Part shown: piece by piece, positions 45,414 through 56,637 of the stretch
Position numbering within the stretch: the first letter of the stretch is position 1
Layout of the letters: every line of letters starts with the position of its first letter
Program-made: the position numbers and the translations under genes
Assembly: GCF_902705875.1 (NCBI RefSeq)
Contig: NZ_CACSIK010000001.1
Location: 1,109,994-1,173,993, forward strand
DNA from: Zhongshania aliphaticivorans
GTDB lineage: Bacteria > Pseudomonadota > Gammaproteobacteria > Pseudomonadales > Spongiibacteraceae
Reading direction: 5' to 3'
DNA length: 64,000 nucleotides
Notes under the pieces: model-generated
Told to the model about the DNA's origin: nothing
What the model saw: the letters and a program-made list of their open reading frames with translations, nothing else
The model's database searches: none

Positions 45414-48064
45414 AGTGTTTTGTTTTTGGCCTTTTTGTCTAGCTCTAGGCAGATAGCCCGCTGAATGTCTTCACAGAGCTTAGGGTCTTCGATAGGGCGT
45501 TGGTTTTCATCGGTAATAAAGAAAACATCTTCTACTCTTTCCCCTAGCGTGGCGATTTTTGCATTTTGTAGTTGTATGTGAAAATCGTTAAATATACGCG
45601 CTAAGCGTGCTAATAGACCCGGTCTGTCAGGGGTGATTACTTCCAGTACCGTTTGGCCTTTGTTTAAATCGGTGGTGATACTGGTACGGGTAGGAGTTGA
45701 AAATAAGCGCATTTGACGTGGAGTGCGGCGGTTGCCGGCAGAAAATTGCTCAGGATTTTCTAAGTGCTCACGCATAAATTCTATAATGTGCGCTATTCTG
45801 CTTGGGTTGTCGCCAATTGATTCTCCATCGGCACCTAATACGTAAAACGTGTCCAGTGTATAGCCGGTGCCACTGCTGTAAATACGGGCATCTTGAATAC
45901 TTAAATCGAGTTGCTCCATGGCTTCTGCAAGTAAGGCAAATAAACCTACGCGAGCGCGAGTATGGACAAATATTTGGCTGACGCCTGCGTGGTCCAGCAA
46001 GCCACCTTCTTTAATTAAAACCACGGTCGCGTTGGCTTTAATACGGCTGGCAATGGCGCGGGTGTGCCAAACAATATCGTCGATTTGTTCACGGATAAAA
46101 TAATCTTCGCCGGTGTCTGCCCAAAGTGTGCGTATTTCACTCTCGGTAAAGCCGTAATCTTCCAGTTTTTCTATGGCACCAAGCTGGGTTTCAGCTATCC
46201 ACTCTTGTTTGTCGATGGGGTTTTCTAGGCCGCGTCGTAAGGCGCGCCTGGTTTCGGCGTAAAGTTGGCGCATCAGAGAGGCGCGCCATGAAGTCCAAAG
46301 TGTGGGGTTGGTGGCGTTGATATCAGCAACGGTTAGGCAGAACAAGTAGTCTAAATGCTGGATGTCACCCATGGTGAGTGCAAAGTCGCGGATAACTTCA
46401 GGATCTTGAATGTCCTTGCGCTGAGAGACGGATGACATTTCTAGGTGTTTTTCTACCAGCCAAGCCACAAGGTTGCCGTCACGCTTGTTTAAACCGATGT
46501 GCTCACAAAACTCTCTTGCATCAACCGCCCCTAGGCTGGAGTGGTCTCCACCTCGGCCTTTGGCTATATCGTGGAATAGCCCTGCTAAGTAGAGTAATTC
46601 TTGCTTGGGCAGGCGCTGCATTATACGGCAGGCCATGGGGAAGGTTTCTACCATGCTCGGGTAGCGAAAGCGGCTAATATTTTTGATTAATTCTAAGGTG
46701 TGGGCATCGACCGAATAAATATGGAATAGGTCGTGTTGCATTTGGCCGACAATCCCCGCAAAGGCTGGGATAAATTTATCGAGAATGCCAAAGCGACTCA
46801 TGCGCCTTAGGTTGAGTGCTACGCGCTGGGGCGACTTTAGTAGCTCGAGAAAAAAACGTTTGTTTTTTGGGTCGTCTCGGAATTGTTGGTTGATTAAATG
46901 GTGGGATTTACGAATAAGCCGAATGGTGCTGGCCCGGACGCCGTCAATACCCTCATTGTTGGCCATTAATACAAAGATTTCCATCAATGCAGAAGGTGTT
47001 TTATTAAAGACCTTGGCATTGCACACTTCGATGTGGCCGTTACGTACGCGGAAACGACTGTTGATCTCAAAAACGGTTTCTGCCTCACAGGCGCGAAGTA
47101 TGGTTTCGTCAAAATGCTGCATAAGTACATCATTGAGGGCACCAAGATGCATAACCCAGCGATAGTACTGCTGCATAAATTGTTCAACGGCAAGTTTGCC
47201 GTCACCATCGTTAAAGCCAAATTGTTCAGCTAGGGTGCGTTGATGGTCAAATAAAAGACGGTCTTCTTCTCGCCCAGCGAGTAAATGCAGTGCAAACCGG
47301 ACTTTCCATAGAAAGTCTTGGCCTTCTTTAAGGGTATCTAGCTCTTCTTTACTTAAAAATTGGCGCTCGGCCAATTCATCAATGGACTGGGCTCCGAAAT
47401 GACGCTTTACCACCCAGCCAATCATTTGAATGTCGCGAAGGCCACCTGGTGAGCTTTTGATATTGGGTTCTAAATTGTACTCGGAGTTTGCAAATTTACG
47501 GTGGCGAGTTATTTGTTCGTCCCACTTTGCCCGGAAGAAGTCGCTACTTGGCCAAATGTTGTCTGGGCCAACGTTGTCCATTAATTTTTCATGCAGGCTT
47601 GGGTTGCCTGCCAATGTGCGTGATTCCATCAGGTTAGTCGCCACCGTGATGTCTTCAGCGGCGGTCTGGCAGCATTCTTTTAGGGTGCGCACACTGTGGC
47701 CAATCTCTAAGTTGATATCCCAGAGTAAGGTGATTAAGCCTTCAATATTTTCTTGGTAGTCATGTTTGTCGTCGGTGGTGAGAATAAGGAGGTCAATATC
47801 TGAATAGGGGTGAAGCTCGCCTCGGCCATAGCCTCCAACGGCAATTAAGGCAATGTCATCGCCCCATTGATAACTGTGCCATATCCCTTGTAATAACTCG
47901 TCGACCCGCTGAGCGCGCAAGGTGACTAGGCTGCGAATATTTTCCTTGGCCTCAAAGCGTGCTTTAAGGTCCTCGGATAGTGTGTTGAGATATGATTTGT
48001 AGGTTTTGATAGATTGCCCCGGTGACGCTAGGGCATGAATGTCTGGGAGTGCGGCGTCGCTCAT
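45410..48064 (-). CDS. glnD: PII uridylyltransferase/uridylyl-removing enzyme
   Basis: 884 residues. Senses glutamine and modifies PII. N-terminal nucleotidyltransferase motif GGYGRGELHPYSDID (77-91), central HD-domain HDIAKGRGGDHS, and two C-terminal ACT domains (one beginning VFVHTRARVGLFALLAEAME, one beginning LEVITPDRPGLLARLARIF). Its ATG is immediately after the map stop (TAAATG), and dapC overlaps by 4 bases. Confidence 0.97.
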   Translation of the reverse strand: MSDAALPDIHALASPGQSIKTYKSYLNTLSEDLKARFEAKENIRSLVTLRAQRVDELLQGIWHSYQWGDDIALIAVGGYGRGELHPYSDIDLLILTTDDKHDYQENIEGLITLLWDINLEIGHSVRTLKECCQTAAEDITVATNLMESRTLAGNPSLHEKLMDNVGPDNIWPSSDFFRAKWDEQITRHRKFANSEYNLEPNIKSSPGGLRDIQMIGWVVKRHFGAQSIDELAERQFLSKEELDTLKEGQDFLWKVRFALHLLAGREEDRLLFDHQRTLAEQFGFNDGDGKLAVEQFMQQYYRWVMHLGALNDVLMQHFDETILRACEAETVFEINSRFRVRNGHIEVCNAKVFNKTPSALMEIFVLMANNEGIDGVRASTIRLIRKSHHLINQQFRDDPKNKRFFLELLKSPQRVALNLRRMSRFGILDKFIPAFAGIVGQMQHDLFHIYSVDAHTLELIKNISRFRYPSMVETFPMACRIMQRLPKQELLYLAGLFHDIAKGRGGDHSSLGAVDAREFCEHIGLNKRDGNLVAWLVEKHLEMSSVSQRKDIQDPEVIRDFALTMGDIQHLDYLFCLTVADINATNPTLWTSWRASLMRQLYAETRRALRRGLENPIDKQEWIAETQLGAIEKLEDYGFTESEIRTLWADTGEDYFIREQIDDIVWHTRAIASRIKANATVVLIKEGGLLDHAGVSQIFVHTRARVGLFALLAEAMEQLDLSIQDARIYSSGTGYTLDTFYVLGADGESIGDNPSRIAHIIEFMREHLENPEQFSAGNRRTPRQMRLFSTPTRTSITTDLNKGQTVLEVITPDRPGLLARLARIFNDFHIQLQNAKIATLGERVEDVFFITDENQRPIEDPKLCEDIQRAICLELDKKAKNKTL

Positions 48065-48859
48065 TTATAGCTCTCGGTAAAAAGGTTCGTCAGGGCGGGC
48101 GGTCAGGACTTCAACGCCGTCAGCGGTCACGGCCATGGTGTGTTCCCATTGTGCAGAAAGGCGGCGGTCTCGCGTGGTTACCGTCCAGCCATCCTTGGTG
48201 TTGAGCTTGGTTTGTTTTTTACCTGCATTGATCATGGGCTCAATCGTGAACGTCATGCCTTCTTTTAATACTAGGTCGTTGCGCCGGTTGTAGCCTTCGC
48301 CGTAGTGAAGCACTTGTGGGTCTTCGTGAAACACTAGACCAATACCGTGCCCGCAGTATTCTTCTACGACGCTGTAATGTTTGCCTCGGGCATGTTTGGC
48401 GATAATGGTTCCAATGTCGCTTAGGGTGCAACCAGGCTTCACAAGGGCGATGGCTTGATATAAGCACTCTTGAGTGACTTCGCAAAGGCGCTTAGCGTGT
48501 TCTGGCACATTGCCAACGTAGTACATACGATTGGTGTCGCCGTGCCAACCGTCTTTAATCACGGTGACGTCAATATTAAGAATATCGCCATCCTTTAAGA
48601 TTTTCTTGTCCGATGGGATGCCGTGGCAGATGACCTCATTAACAGAGGTGCAAATAGATTTTGGAAAACCGTTGTAATTAAGTGGTGCTGGGATGGCATT
48701 TTGTACATCGATAATATAGTCGTGACATATTTTATCTAACTCACCGGTGCTAATGCCTGGCTTTACATATTGGGTGATCATTTCTAGCACGTCTGCGGCG
48801 AGTCGGCCGGCGATACGCATGGCGGCAATTTGGTCTGGTGTTTTGATACTAACATTCAT
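48065..48859 (-). CDS. map: Methionine aminopeptidase, type I
   Basis: 264 residues. Removes N-terminal Met from nascent proteins. Metal ligands appear in NIDVTVIKDGWHGDTNRM, GHGIGLVFHEDP, TIEPMIN and WEHTMAVT, the standard D-D-H-E-E set. Transcribed away from rpsB across the 287-base leader, as in other gammaproteobacteria. Confidence 0.97.
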   Translation of the reverse strand: MNVSIKTPDQIAAMRIAGRLAADVLEMITQYVKPGISTGELDKICHDYIIDVQNAIPAPLNYNGFPKSICTSVNEVICHGIPSDKKILKDGDILNIDVTVIKDGWHGDTNRMYYVGNVPEHAKRLCEVTQECLYQAIALVKPGCTLSDIGTIIAKHARGKHYSVVEEYCGHGIGLVFHEDPQVLHYGEGYNRRNDLVLKEGMTFTIEPMINAGKKQTKLNTKDGWTVTTRDRRLSAQWEHTMAVTADGVEVLTARPDEPFYREL

Positions 48860-49146
48860 AGTGCTTTACCGGTGTACAGTTGTGTCTGGCGATTTTAAGC
48901 CGGTCATTGTAAACCATCGCTTTATGGGTAGCTAAGGCATAGCGGAATTTTAGTGTTAAAAGCGGTTTATGCTTTATGTGGGTAGGTCTCTGTGGTATAA
49001 ATACGCGCCCCAATAATGGCTCAATTTGTTATTGGACTAATGACGCGCAGAAATCGGCACGTAATCCCGGGTGCTTCAACGTAAGGTTGGGGTTGGGTTA
49101 TGGGATCTCTGCAAGTTTGTAACCCGATGTTTATTAAGGAAATATC
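48860..49146 (+). promoter_or_regulatory. rpsB leader and map/rpsB divergent promoter region
   Basis: 287 bases between divergent map and rpsB. A TATAAAT at 48996-49002 could be the -10 of rpsB, though the -35 (TTTATG, 48973-48978) is poor. The leader RNA has a GGGTTA/TAACCC hairpin (49095-49125) just before AAGGA (49136-49140). In enterics S2 represses its own mRNA through a leader structure; the same here is inferred. Confidence 0.45.
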
Positions 49147-49896
49147 ATGTCTCATGTAAGTATGCGTGAAATGCTGCAAGCCGGCGTTCACTTTGGTCAC
49201 CAGACTCGTTACTGGAACCCAAAAATGGCTCCTTTCATTTTTGGTGCGCGTAACAAGATTCATATCATCAATTTGGAGCACACTGTTCCTGCGATGAACA
49301 GTGCGTTAGATGCTATTGCTAAAATGGCAGCAAACAAGAACAAAATCTTGTTTGTTGGTACTAAGCGTGCAGCTAGTAAAATTATTGGCGAGCAGGCAGC
49401 GCGTGCCGGCATGCCATTTGTTAGTCATCGTTGGTTGGGCGGTATGCTCACTAACTATAAAACTATTCGTCAATCTGTGCGTCGTTTGCGTGAGCTTGAA
49501 GCTCAGAGCCAAGACGGTACTTTTGACAAGTTGACCAAAAAAGAAGCGCTAATGCGTCGCCGTGATATGGAGAAGCTAGAGCGCTCTATTGGCGGTATTA
49601 AAGATATGTCTGGCTTGCCAGATGCGATGTTTGTTATTGACGTTGATCACGAGCGTATCGCTATTCAAGAAGCCAACAAATTGGGTATTCCAGTATTTGG
49701 TATTGTAGATACTAACAGCAACCCAGATGGCGTAGATTTCGTTATTCCTGGTAATGATGATGCGATCCGTGCAATTAAATTGTATGTGACTGCTGTTGCT
49801 GACGTGGCGATAAATGCTGCTGCAAATGACGTTGTTGCCAAAGACGAATTTGTGGAAGTTGAAGTTGCAGCGGAAGGCGAAAGCGCTGCCGAGTAA
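49147..49896 (+). CDS. rpsB: 30S ribosomal protein S2
   Basis: 249 residues. Opens with [43 protein letters not shown], contains [13 protein letters not shown], the [15 protein letters not shown] helix and [20 protein letters not shown] six bases before the ATG. A strong terminator separates it from tsf, probably tuning the S2:EF-Ts ratio. Confidence 0.98.
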   Translation: MSHVSMREMLQAGVHFGHQTRYWNPKMAPFIFGARNKIHIINLEHTVPAMNSALDAIAKMAANKNKILFVGTKRAASKIIGEQAARAGMPFVSHRWLGGMLTNYKTIRQSVRRLRELEAQSQDGTFDKLTKKEALMRRRDMEKLERSIGGIKDMSGLPDAMFVIDVDHERIAIQEANKLGIPVFGIVDTNSNPDGVDFVIPGNDDAIRAIKLYVTAVADVAINAAANDVVAKDEFVEVEVAAEGESAAE

Positions 49897-49917
49897 TTTG
49901 GCCGCTAAGCAGTCTGC

Positions 49918-49943
49918 GAAAGGGGGCACGGCCCCCTTTTTTT
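49918..49943 (+). terminator. Intrinsic terminator/attenuator between rpsB and tsf
   Basis: AGGGGGC and GCCCCCT pair with an ACG loop, and seven T's follow (49937-49943). With no gene boundary other than tsf downstream, partial read-through to tsf is likely. Confidence 0.9.
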
Positions 49944-50026
49944 GGATATTGACCGAGCAGGTGCACGATTTTGTATCTGATCTGGACTTGAGTTAACACA
50001 CTTAAGGTAATTAAGAGGATTTTAGG

Positions 50027-50890
50027 ATGGCTGTAACAGCATCAATGGTTAAAGAGCTTCGTGACCGTACTGGACTTGGCATGATGGAGTGTAAAAGAGC
50101 ACTTAATGATGCTAATGGCGATATCGACTTGGCGATAGAAGAAATGCGCAAGTCTAGCGGTATGAAAGCAGCTAAAAAAGCGGGTCGTACTGCGGCAGAT
50201 GGTGTAGTTAGCACGAAAGTTGCTGAAGATGGTAGTTATGGTGTTGCTGTTGAAGTTAACAGTGAAACTGATTTCGTTGCTCGTGATGAAGGTTTTCTCG
50301 CATTTGTAGCTAAGGTTGTTGATAAGGCCTTTACCACCAAGGCTACGGATGTTGCTGAGCTGATGAATGGTGAGTTAGAAGCGGCGCGTGAAGCCTTGGT
50401 TCAGAAAATTGGCGAAAATATCTCTGTTCGTCGTTCATTAGTTGTTAGCGCCGAAGACGGTGTGGTTGACAGCTATGTGCACTCTAATAATCGCATTGCG
50501 GTATTGGTAGCACTGAAAGGTGGCGACGCAGAATTAGCGCGTGATGTTGCAATGCATGTTGCTGCGGTTAACCCTCGTGTTGCAAAGTCTGCGGATATGC
50601 CAGAAGAAGAAATTCTGAAAGAACGTGAGATCTTCACTGCGCAAGCGGCAGAAAGTGGTAAGCCGGCAGAAATTATTGAAAAGATGATTGAAGGCCGTAT
50701 TCGCAAGTTCCTGTCTGAAAATTCGCTAGTTGACCAAGCTTTTGTTAAAGAGCCTGAGTTAACTGTAGGGAAATTGCTGAAAAATAATAACGCCGATATC
50801 CAAACGTTTGTTCGTTTTGAGGTAGGTGAAGGTATTGAGAAAGAAGAAGTGGACTTTGCCGCCGAGGTGGCTGCTCAGCTGAAAGGCTAA
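50027..50890 (+). CDS. tsf: Elongation factor Ts
   Basis: 287 residues. Nucleotide exchange factor for EF-Tu. N-terminal UBA-like helix [38 protein letters not shown], and the core [18 protein letters not shown] precedes the start. Terminator follows. Confidence 0.98.
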   Translation: MAVTASMVKELRDRTGLGMMECKRALNDANGDIDLAIEEMRKSSGMKAAKKAGRTAADGVVSTKVAEDGSYGVAVEVNSETDFVARDEGFLAFVAKVVDKAFTTKATDVAELMNGELEAAREALVQKIGENISVRRSLVVSAEDGVVDSYVHSNNRIAVLVALKGGDAELARDVAMHVAAVNPRVAKSADMPEEEILKEREIFTAQAAESGKPAEIIEKMIEGRIRKFLSENSLVDQAFVKEPELTVGKLLKNNNADIQTFVRFEVGEGIEKEEVDFAAEVAAQLKG

Positions 50891-50902
50891 GCCACTAAGT
50901 TT

Positions 50903-50930
50903 GCGGGGCCTTCGGGCCCCGCTTTACTTT
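50903..50930 (+). terminator. Intrinsic terminator after tsf
   Basis: GCGGGGCC and GGCCCCGC pair perfectly with a TTCG tetraloop, followed by TTTACTTT. Confidence 0.9.
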
Positions 50931-50982
50931 AGGCGATATGCAGATGTCTTTATAATATCGTGTAATGTGGTGAGGTAAGAGA

Positions 50983-51744
50983 ATGTCTAGCCAAAGTCGG
51001 GATAAGAAATACAAGCGCATACTACTGAAGTTAAGTGGTGAGGCTTTGATGGGTGGTCTGGGGTTTGGTATTGACCCTAAGGTGTTAGACCGAATGGCGC
51101 TTGAAGTCGGTCAATTGGTTGGCATTGGTGTTCAGGTTGGTTTGGTTGTAGGTGGCGGGAATTTATTTCGCGGTGCCGCGTTGCAAACAGCTGGCTTAGA
51201 TCGAGTGACTGGCGATCACATGGGTATGCTGGCAACCGTCATGAATGCCTTGGCGCTTCGTGATGCTCTAGAGCGCAGTAATATCAAATCATCTGTCATG
51301 TCTGCAATACCCATGAGTGGGGTTGTTGATCATTATGATCGCCGCAAGGCAATTCGCGCGCTTTCACGCGGTGAGGTAGTGATATTTGCTGCCGGTACGG
51401 GGAATCCATTTTTTACAACTGATTCTGCAGCGTGTTTACGCGGTATTGAGGTTGATGCGGATTTGGTATTGAAGGCAACAAAAGTAGACGGCGTTTACAG
51501 CGCAGATCCGATGCGCGATCCAGATGCGGTGAAATATGACTATCTAAGCTATGATGAAGTATTGGATAAAAAGCTCGAAGTTATGGATTTGACTGCGATC
51601 TGTTTATGTCGTGACCATAAAATGCCATTGCGTGTATTTGCCATGGAGCAACAGGGCGCGCTATTGAATATTGTGGTAGGTGGCGAAGAGGGAACTCTAG
51701 TCGGTGCCTCTGCAACCCGCGAGGAGAAACGTCATGATAAATGA
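50983..51744 (+). CDS. pyrH: UMP kinase
   Basis: 253 residues. Amino-acid-kinase-fold enzyme making [26 protein letters not shown] and [33 protein letters not shown] are the family landmarks. It ends beyond the frr start (11-base overlap), so translation is coupled. Confidence 0.97.
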   Translation: MSSQSRDKKYKRILLKLSGEALMGGLGFGIDPKVLDRMALEVGQLVGIGVQVGLVVGGGNLFRGAALQTAGLDRVTGDHMGMLATVMNALALRDALERSNIKSSVMSAIPMSGVVDHYDRRKAIRALSRGEVVIFAAGTGNPFFTTDSAACLRGIEVDADLVLKATKVDGVYSADPMRDPDAVKYDYLSYDEVLDKKLEVMDLTAICLCRDHKMPLRVFAMEQQGALLNIVVGGEEGTLVGASATREEKRHDK

Positions 51745-52291
51745 GTTAAAAGATGACGCTAAACAGCGTATGGCTAAGACTATCGAGGCCTTGGGCACCA
51801 ATTTTAATAAGATTCGCACGGGGCGTGCTCACCCCAGCCTATTAGATGGCTTAAGAGTATCGTATTACGGCACTGATACGCCGCTATCCCAGTTGGCGAA
51901 TATTGGTGTTGAAGATGCGAGAACATTGACGGTTACGCCATGGGAAAAAAATATTGTCCCTGATGTCGAAAAAGCGATTATGAAGTCTGATCTCGGTTTG
52001 AATCCAAGTACGGCTGGTAGTGTTATTCGTATACCAATGCCCATGCTGACTGAAGAGACCCGTAAAGGCTATATAAAGCAGGCTCGTCAAGAGGCAGAGA
52101 GTGCGCGGGTTTCAATTCGCAATGCACGCCGCGACGTGTTGTCAGATGTTAAAGAGCTGCTCAAAGAGAAAGATATTAGCGAAGATGAAGAGCGTCGCGC
52201 GCAGGATGATGTGCAAAAAATAACTGATCAGTTTATTGCTGAAGTTGATAAAGCACTGGTGGCTAAAGAAGCCGACCTGATGGAAATCTAA
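51734..52291 (+). CDS. frr: Ribosome recycling factor
   Basis: 185 residues from the ATG at 51734, the family length. [27 protein letters not shown] and the C-terminal helical [31 protein letters not shown] identify it. Frees ribosomes after termination with EF-G. Overlaps pyrH. Confidence 0.97.
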   Translation: MINELKDDAKQRMAKTIEALGTNFNKIRTGRAHPSLLDGLRVSYYGTDTPLSQLANIGVEDARTLTVTPWEKNIVPDVEKAIMKSDLGLNPSTAGSVIRIPMPMLTEETRKGYIKQARQEAESARVSIRNARRDVLSDVKELLKEKDISEDEERRAQDDVQKITDQFIAEVDKALVAKEADLMEI

Positions 52292-52312
52292 GCGGCGAGC
52301 AGACTTGTTTCG

Positions 52313-53071
52313 ATGGCAGTATCAACGCGGGAATCCGCGCCAATAAGTGTTCCACGACATGTTGCCATTATCATGGATGGCAACAATCGTTGGGCTAAGC
52401 AGCAGGGCTTGAAATCGTCTGCGGGACACCGAGCCGGTGTTGAAGTGATCCGGCCCTTATTAAAGAAAACGCGTGAGCGAGGTGTCGAAATCGTCACCTT
52501 GTTTGCGTTTTCTAGTGAGAATTGGCAGCGTCCAACCCTCGAAGTTCAAGCCCTAATGCGGCTGTTTTCAAGTTATCTCGATAGTGAAACCAAGCAGTTA
52601 CACGCTGACGGTGTGCGAATGCGCTTTATTGGTGAGCGTGACCAGTTCTCTGCTGCATTGCGCAAGCAAATGGATTACAGCGAGCAGTTAACCCGCTTTA
52701 ATCGTGAAACGCAGTTGGTGATTGCAGTCGATTATGGTGGCCAGTGGGATATTGTGAGCGCTGCTAAAGCACTAGCTGAAAAAGTTAAGGCGGGGGAGCT
52801 GGCTACTGATGAATTCAGTGTTGAACTCTTCGATAGACACCTCGCGCTTGCTGACGTACCTAAGCCTGATCTTTGTATACGTACCGCAGGCGAGCAGCGT
52901 ATCAGCAATTTCTTGTTATGGCAGCTGGCGTACAGCGAGCTATATTTCACCGATTGTTTTTGGCCTGATTTTGACGCACAAGAGTTAGATAAAGCCCTTG
53001 CCGCTTACGCACAAAGAGATAGGCGATTTGGTGGCAGAGATAGTGATAATAACGAAGAAGCTCCGGAGTAG
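52313..53071 (+). CDS. uppS: Undecaprenyl diphosphate synthase
   Basis: 252 residues. cis-Prenyltransferase for the lipid carrier of peptidoglycan and O-antigen. IIMDGNNRWAKQQGL has the catalytic Asp, TLFAFSSENWQRP and the C-terminal RTAGEQRISNFLLWQLAYSELYF are intact. 21 bases after frr. Confidence 0.97.
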   Translation: MAVSTRESAPISVPRHVAIIMDGNNRWAKQQGLKSSAGHRAGVEVIRPLLKKTRERGVEIVTLFAFSSENWQRPTLEVQALMRLFSSYLDSETKQLHADGVRMRFIGERDQFSAALRKQMDYSEQLTRFNRETQLVIAVDYGGQWDIVSAAKALAEKVKAGELATDEFSVELFDRHLALADVPKPDLCIRTAGEQRISNFLLWQLAYSELYFTDCFWPDFDAQELDKALAAYAQRDRRFGGRDSDNNEEAPE

Positions 53072-53083
53072 GGGAATGAGTTT

Positions 53084-53932
53084 ATGCTAAAGCAGCGGAT
53101 CATCACCGCAGTGTTGATCGTTGTCGCGTTGTTGGCTTCTTTGGCATTCTTGCCATTGATGGGGTTGTCCGTGTTATTTGCCCTGATTGTGTTGCTGGCA
53201 GCCTGGGAATGGTCTGATCTTAGTGGCTTATCTTCCCGCGTGTCACGTTTCTCGTATGTTGTGGTGTGCGGCGCCTTAATGTTGGCTGCGGCATGGCAGG
53301 CCAGTTTGTTTAGTGACGTTAATAAAGAAGAAGTCAAAAATATTGTTTCAGCCGGCAGCGTGTGGTGGGCGATTGCCCTACTTTGGGTTAAATCGTATCC
53401 ACAGAGTGCAAGCTTATGGGGTTCTCAGTGGATGAGGGCGTTTATGGGCTTGATGGTGTTGGTGCCCGCTTGGCTAGCCCTCTGTTACATGCGTAGCTTA
53501 GACGGTGGTGTGTGGTTAATTCTGGCGGTGGTTGGTCTTGTTGCTTCGGCGGATATTGGTGCCTACTTTGTTGGCCGTGCATTTGGTAAAGCTAAGCTTG
53601 CTCCGGCAGTGAGCCCAGGAAAATCATGGGCGGGATTTTGGGGTGGGGTAGCATGTAGTACAGCCCTCTCTGCTCTGCTGTGGTTTGTATTAGCGCGCTT
53701 GGCACCTGCAGCAATTCCGACGGGCTTACTGCCCTTGCTTTGTTTAGTTACCATCACCGTATTAGCTTCAGTGCTTGGGGATCTGCTGGAAAGTATGGTT
53801 AAGCGTCATCGGGGAATAAAAGATAGCGGACAGTTGTTGCCCGGTCACGGCGGCATTATGGATCGAGTGGATAGTATTACCGCTGCCGCCCCAGTGTTTG
53901 CATTAGGCTTGATTGCAACGGGATGGGTGTGA
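53084..53932 (+). CDS. cdsA: Phosphatidate cytidylyltransferase
   Basis: 282 residues with about eight membrane spans. Makes CDP-diacylglycerol. C-terminal signature [32 protein letters not shown] is intact. Its TGA shares one base with the dxr ATG. Confidence 0.96.
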   Translation: MLKQRIITAVLIVVALLASLAFLPLMGLSVLFALIVLLAAWEWSDLSGLSSRVSRFSYVVVCGALMLAAAWQASLFSDVNKEEVKNIVSAGSVWWAIALLWVKSYPQSASLWGSQWMRAFMGLMVLVPAWLALCYMRSLDGGVWLILAVVGLVASADIGAYFVGRAFGKAKLAPAVSPGKSWAGFWGGVACSTALSALLWFVLARLAPAAIPTGLLPLLCLVTITVLASVLGDLLESMVKRHRGIKDSGQLLPGHGGIMDRVDSITAAAPVFALGLIATGWV

Positions 53933-55119
53933 TGCAGTCTGTTGCAGTGCTGGGCTCTACCGGCTCTATCGGCGTTAGTACCCTCGATGTACTGGCGAGG
54001 CATCCTGAACGTTATAGCGTTTACGCCTTAACCGCTAATCGCAGTTTGGATGCGTTATTCCAGCAGGTTGAAATGTTTTCACCTCACTTTGCCGTTGTCG
54101 CTGATACGAGTTTAGCGTCTAAATTTTCTGAGCGGATTGCGGAGGCGGGCTTATCAACTGAAGTGCTTAGTGGCGAGGAAGGACTTTGCAGGGTTGCTAG
54201 CCAAGCCGATGTGACGATGGCGGCAATAGTTGGTGCAGCAGGGTTGATGCCAACTATGGCAGCAGTAGAGGCTGGGAAAAAGGTTTTGTTAGCAAATAAA
54301 GAAGCGCTAGTCATGGCCGGCCCTCTCTTTATGGAGGCCGTTCAGCGTTATGGGGCAACCTTGCTGCCAATTGATAGCGAGCACAATGCTATTTTTCAGT
54401 GTTTGCCCGCGGCAGGTCAAGCAGCTGAAAAGGTTGGTCTCGCCTCAAAAGGTGTGCAGCGTATTTTGTTAACCGGCTCGGGCGGACCCTTTCGTGCCAC
54501 GCCGTTAGCAGAACTGGCCGAAGTAACACCTGATCAAGCTTGTGCCCACCCTAATTGGTCTATGGGTCGGAAAATTTCAGTTGATTCAGCGACTATGATG
54601 AACAAAGGCTTAGAGTTAATTGAGGCCTGTTGGTTATTTCATACAGATGCTGCGAATATTGATATTATTGTTCATCCGCAGAGTGTTATTCACTCGATGG
54701 TTGAGTATATTGACGGCTCGGTATTGGCGCAGCTTGGAAATCCAGATATGCGTACACCCATCGCTCATGCATTGGCTTGGCCAGAGCGCATTGCGTCCGG
54801 TGTTGCGGGATTAGATATTATTACTCAAGCTCGCTTGGATTTTGAAGCTCCCGACGAAGTGCGCTTTCCGTGTTTACGATTGGCGCGGGAGGCGGCATTA
54901 AGAGCTGGAACGGCGCCGGCTGTCTTAAATGCGGCTAATGAGGTGGCTGTTGATGCATTCCTCAATGGTCACTTAAGTTTTGTTAGTATACCGGTGGTGA
55001 TTGAAGAGGTAATGGGGCAGGTAGAAATTGTTGAACCCCATTCACTCCGCGATGTCCAAAATGCGGATCAGCAATCTCGCGCTTGTGCGATGGATATTAT
55101 TGCTAAAAAATTTACTTAA
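53932..55119 (+). CDS. dxr: 1-deoxy-D-xylulose 5-phosphate reductoisomerase
   Basis: 395 residues from the ATG at 53932, near the enteric length. Second step of the MEP isoprenoid pathway. [14 protein letters not shown] binds [17 protein letters not shown] carries the metal-site residues and SGGPFR the substrate loop. TGATG coupling with cdsA. Confidence 0.97.
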   Translation: MQSVAVLGSTGSIGVSTLDVLARHPERYSVYALTANRSLDALFQQVEMFSPHFAVVADTSLASKFSERIAEAGLSTEVLSGEEGLCRVASQADVTMAAIVGAAGLMPTMAAVEAGKKVLLANKEALVMAGPLFMEAVQRYGATLLPIDSEHNAIFQCLPAAGQAAEKVGLASKGVQRILLTGSGGPFRATPLAELAEVTPDQACAHPNWSMGRKISVDSATMMNKGLELIEACWLFHTDAANIDIIVHPQSVIHSMVEYIDGSVLAQLGNPDMRTPIAHALAWPERIASGVAGLDIITQARLDFEAPDEVRFPCLRLAREAALRAGTAPAVLNAANEVAVDAFLNGHLSFVSIPVVIEEVMGQVEIVEPHSLRDVQNADQQSRACAMDIIAKKFT

Positions 55120-55187
55120 GTAATTGATAAATAGAAACTTGGATATGGCCTATTTTATAGGTCGTGGTGCGCGATAGGGCGAAAAAC

Positions 55188-56546
55188 TTGCTAGATATAC
55201 TGCAAACTATTTTTGTGACACTGCTAACCTTAGCTATTTTGGTTGCGGTGCATGAGTTCGGCCATTTTTGGGTGGCACGACGTTGTGGCGTAAAGGTTTT
55301 ACGTTTCTCCGTTGGCTTTGGTAAGCCCCTTCTATCGTGGTCTGACCGCAGCGGGACCGAATATGTGGTAGCGGGAATTCCGCTTGGTGGTTATGTAAAG
55401 ATGCTCGATGAGCGTGAAGGCCCCGTTCCTGACGACTTGCTGGATCAAGCTTTTAATCGTGCTTCGCCCCGATCACGTATTGCCATTGCTGCCGCTGGTC
55501 CTTTGGCAAATTTTCTCCTAGCCATTTTTGTTTATTGGCTTGTGTTTTTGAATGGCGTTAGTGGTGTCGCCCCCGTGGTTGCTAAAGTTGAGCCGAACTC
55601 TTTAGCTGAGCAGGCTGGCATTGTAGCTGGGCAAGAGTTTTTATCGGTTGATGGTGAAGCCACCCCGACATGGGAGGCATTGCAGCTTCAGCTTTTGGAT
55701 CGTATTGGGGAAGACGGCGAAGTTCGGATTTCAATGCGCTCCTTAGATTCTGATTTAGTAACTGAAAATGTTGTGGCTCTGAAGGAATGGATGCACGATG
55801 TTGAAGAGCCAAACCCCGTTCGTGAATTAGGGGTCACCTTATTTGTGCCAGAAGTTGTGCCGCGTATTGAGACAGTGGTAGCAGGTAGTCCCGCAGAGCG
55901 AGCGGGTATGCAAGCCGGTGATTTGGTGGTTGAAGCCAATGGTGAGCCAGTTCGGACTTGGCAAGAGTGGGTTGAGCAAGTGCGGGAGTTGCCGGAACAG
56001 TCGCTACCGATTGTTATCGAGCGTGATAAACAGCGTATAATTCTTACAGTTACTCCTGAACGAAAGCTAGACGACAGCAATCATGCGTATGGATATGTTG
56101 GAGTTAGTGTGCAAATGCCAACGTGGCCTGAGTCTATGCAGAGAACGATGACTTATGGCTTTGTTGGTGCCGCAATAGCTGCTGTAGACAAAACCTGGAC
56201 GATGAGTGCTTTTACCTTATCATCAATAAAAAAGATGCTAATTGGATTGTTGTCGCCGAAAAACTTGAGTGGGCCGATAACCATTGCTAAAGTGGCGAGC
56301 TCCTCAGCACAGTACGGCTTTTTTGCTTGGTTAACCTTTTTAGCATTGTTGAGCATCAGTCTTGCGGTTTTAAATTTGTTGCCGGTTCCCGTATTAGATG
56401 GCGGGCATATTGTCTACGCTCTTGTAGAGTGGTTGACAGGTAAGCCTGTGGCAGAGCAGGTTCAAGTCTGGGCTAATCAGCTGGGCTTAGTATTAGTAGT
56501 ATTTGTAATGGTTTTTGCTATATATAACGATGTGTTGCGCCTTTAG
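55188..56546 (+). CDS. rseP: Site-2 protease RseP
   Basis: 452 residues from the TTG at 55188, the family length (enteric ~450); AGGGCG lies upstream. A GTG at 55164 is an alternative. Membrane metalloprotease that cuts RseA and releases sigma-E. HEFGH zinc motif, two PDZ domains (about 120-290) and LLPVPVLDGGH near the C-terminus. Confidence 0.92.
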   Translation: MLDILQTIFVTLLTLAILVAVHEFGHFWVARRCGVKVLRFSVGFGKPLLSWSDRSGTEYVVAGIPLGGYVKMLDEREGPVPDDLLDQAFNRASPRSRIAIAAAGPLANFLLAIFVYWLVFLNGVSGVAPVVAKVEPNSLAEQAGIVAGQEFLSVDGEATPTWEALQLQLLDRIGEDGEVRISMRSLDSDLVTENVVALKEWMHDVEEPNPVRELGVTLFVPEVVPRIETVVAGSPAERAGMQAGDLVVEANGEPVRTWQEWVEQVRELPEQSLPIVIERDKQRIILTVTPERKLDDSNHAYGYVGVSVQMPTWPESMQRTMTYGFVGAAIAAVDKTWTMSAFTLSSIKKMLIGLLSPKNLSGPITIAKVASSSAQYGFFAWLTFLALLSISLAVLNLLPVPVLDGGHIVYALVEWLTGKPVAEQVQVWANQLGLVLVVFVMVFAIYNDVLRL

Positions 56547-56637
56547 TCTTTTTTGATAATGCAATGCTTTTAATCTTACACAGTGGCGGCGTCAGTTTAA
56601 TATGGCGTAAGCCCAAAGCCTTGGTTTTTAGCTGTTG

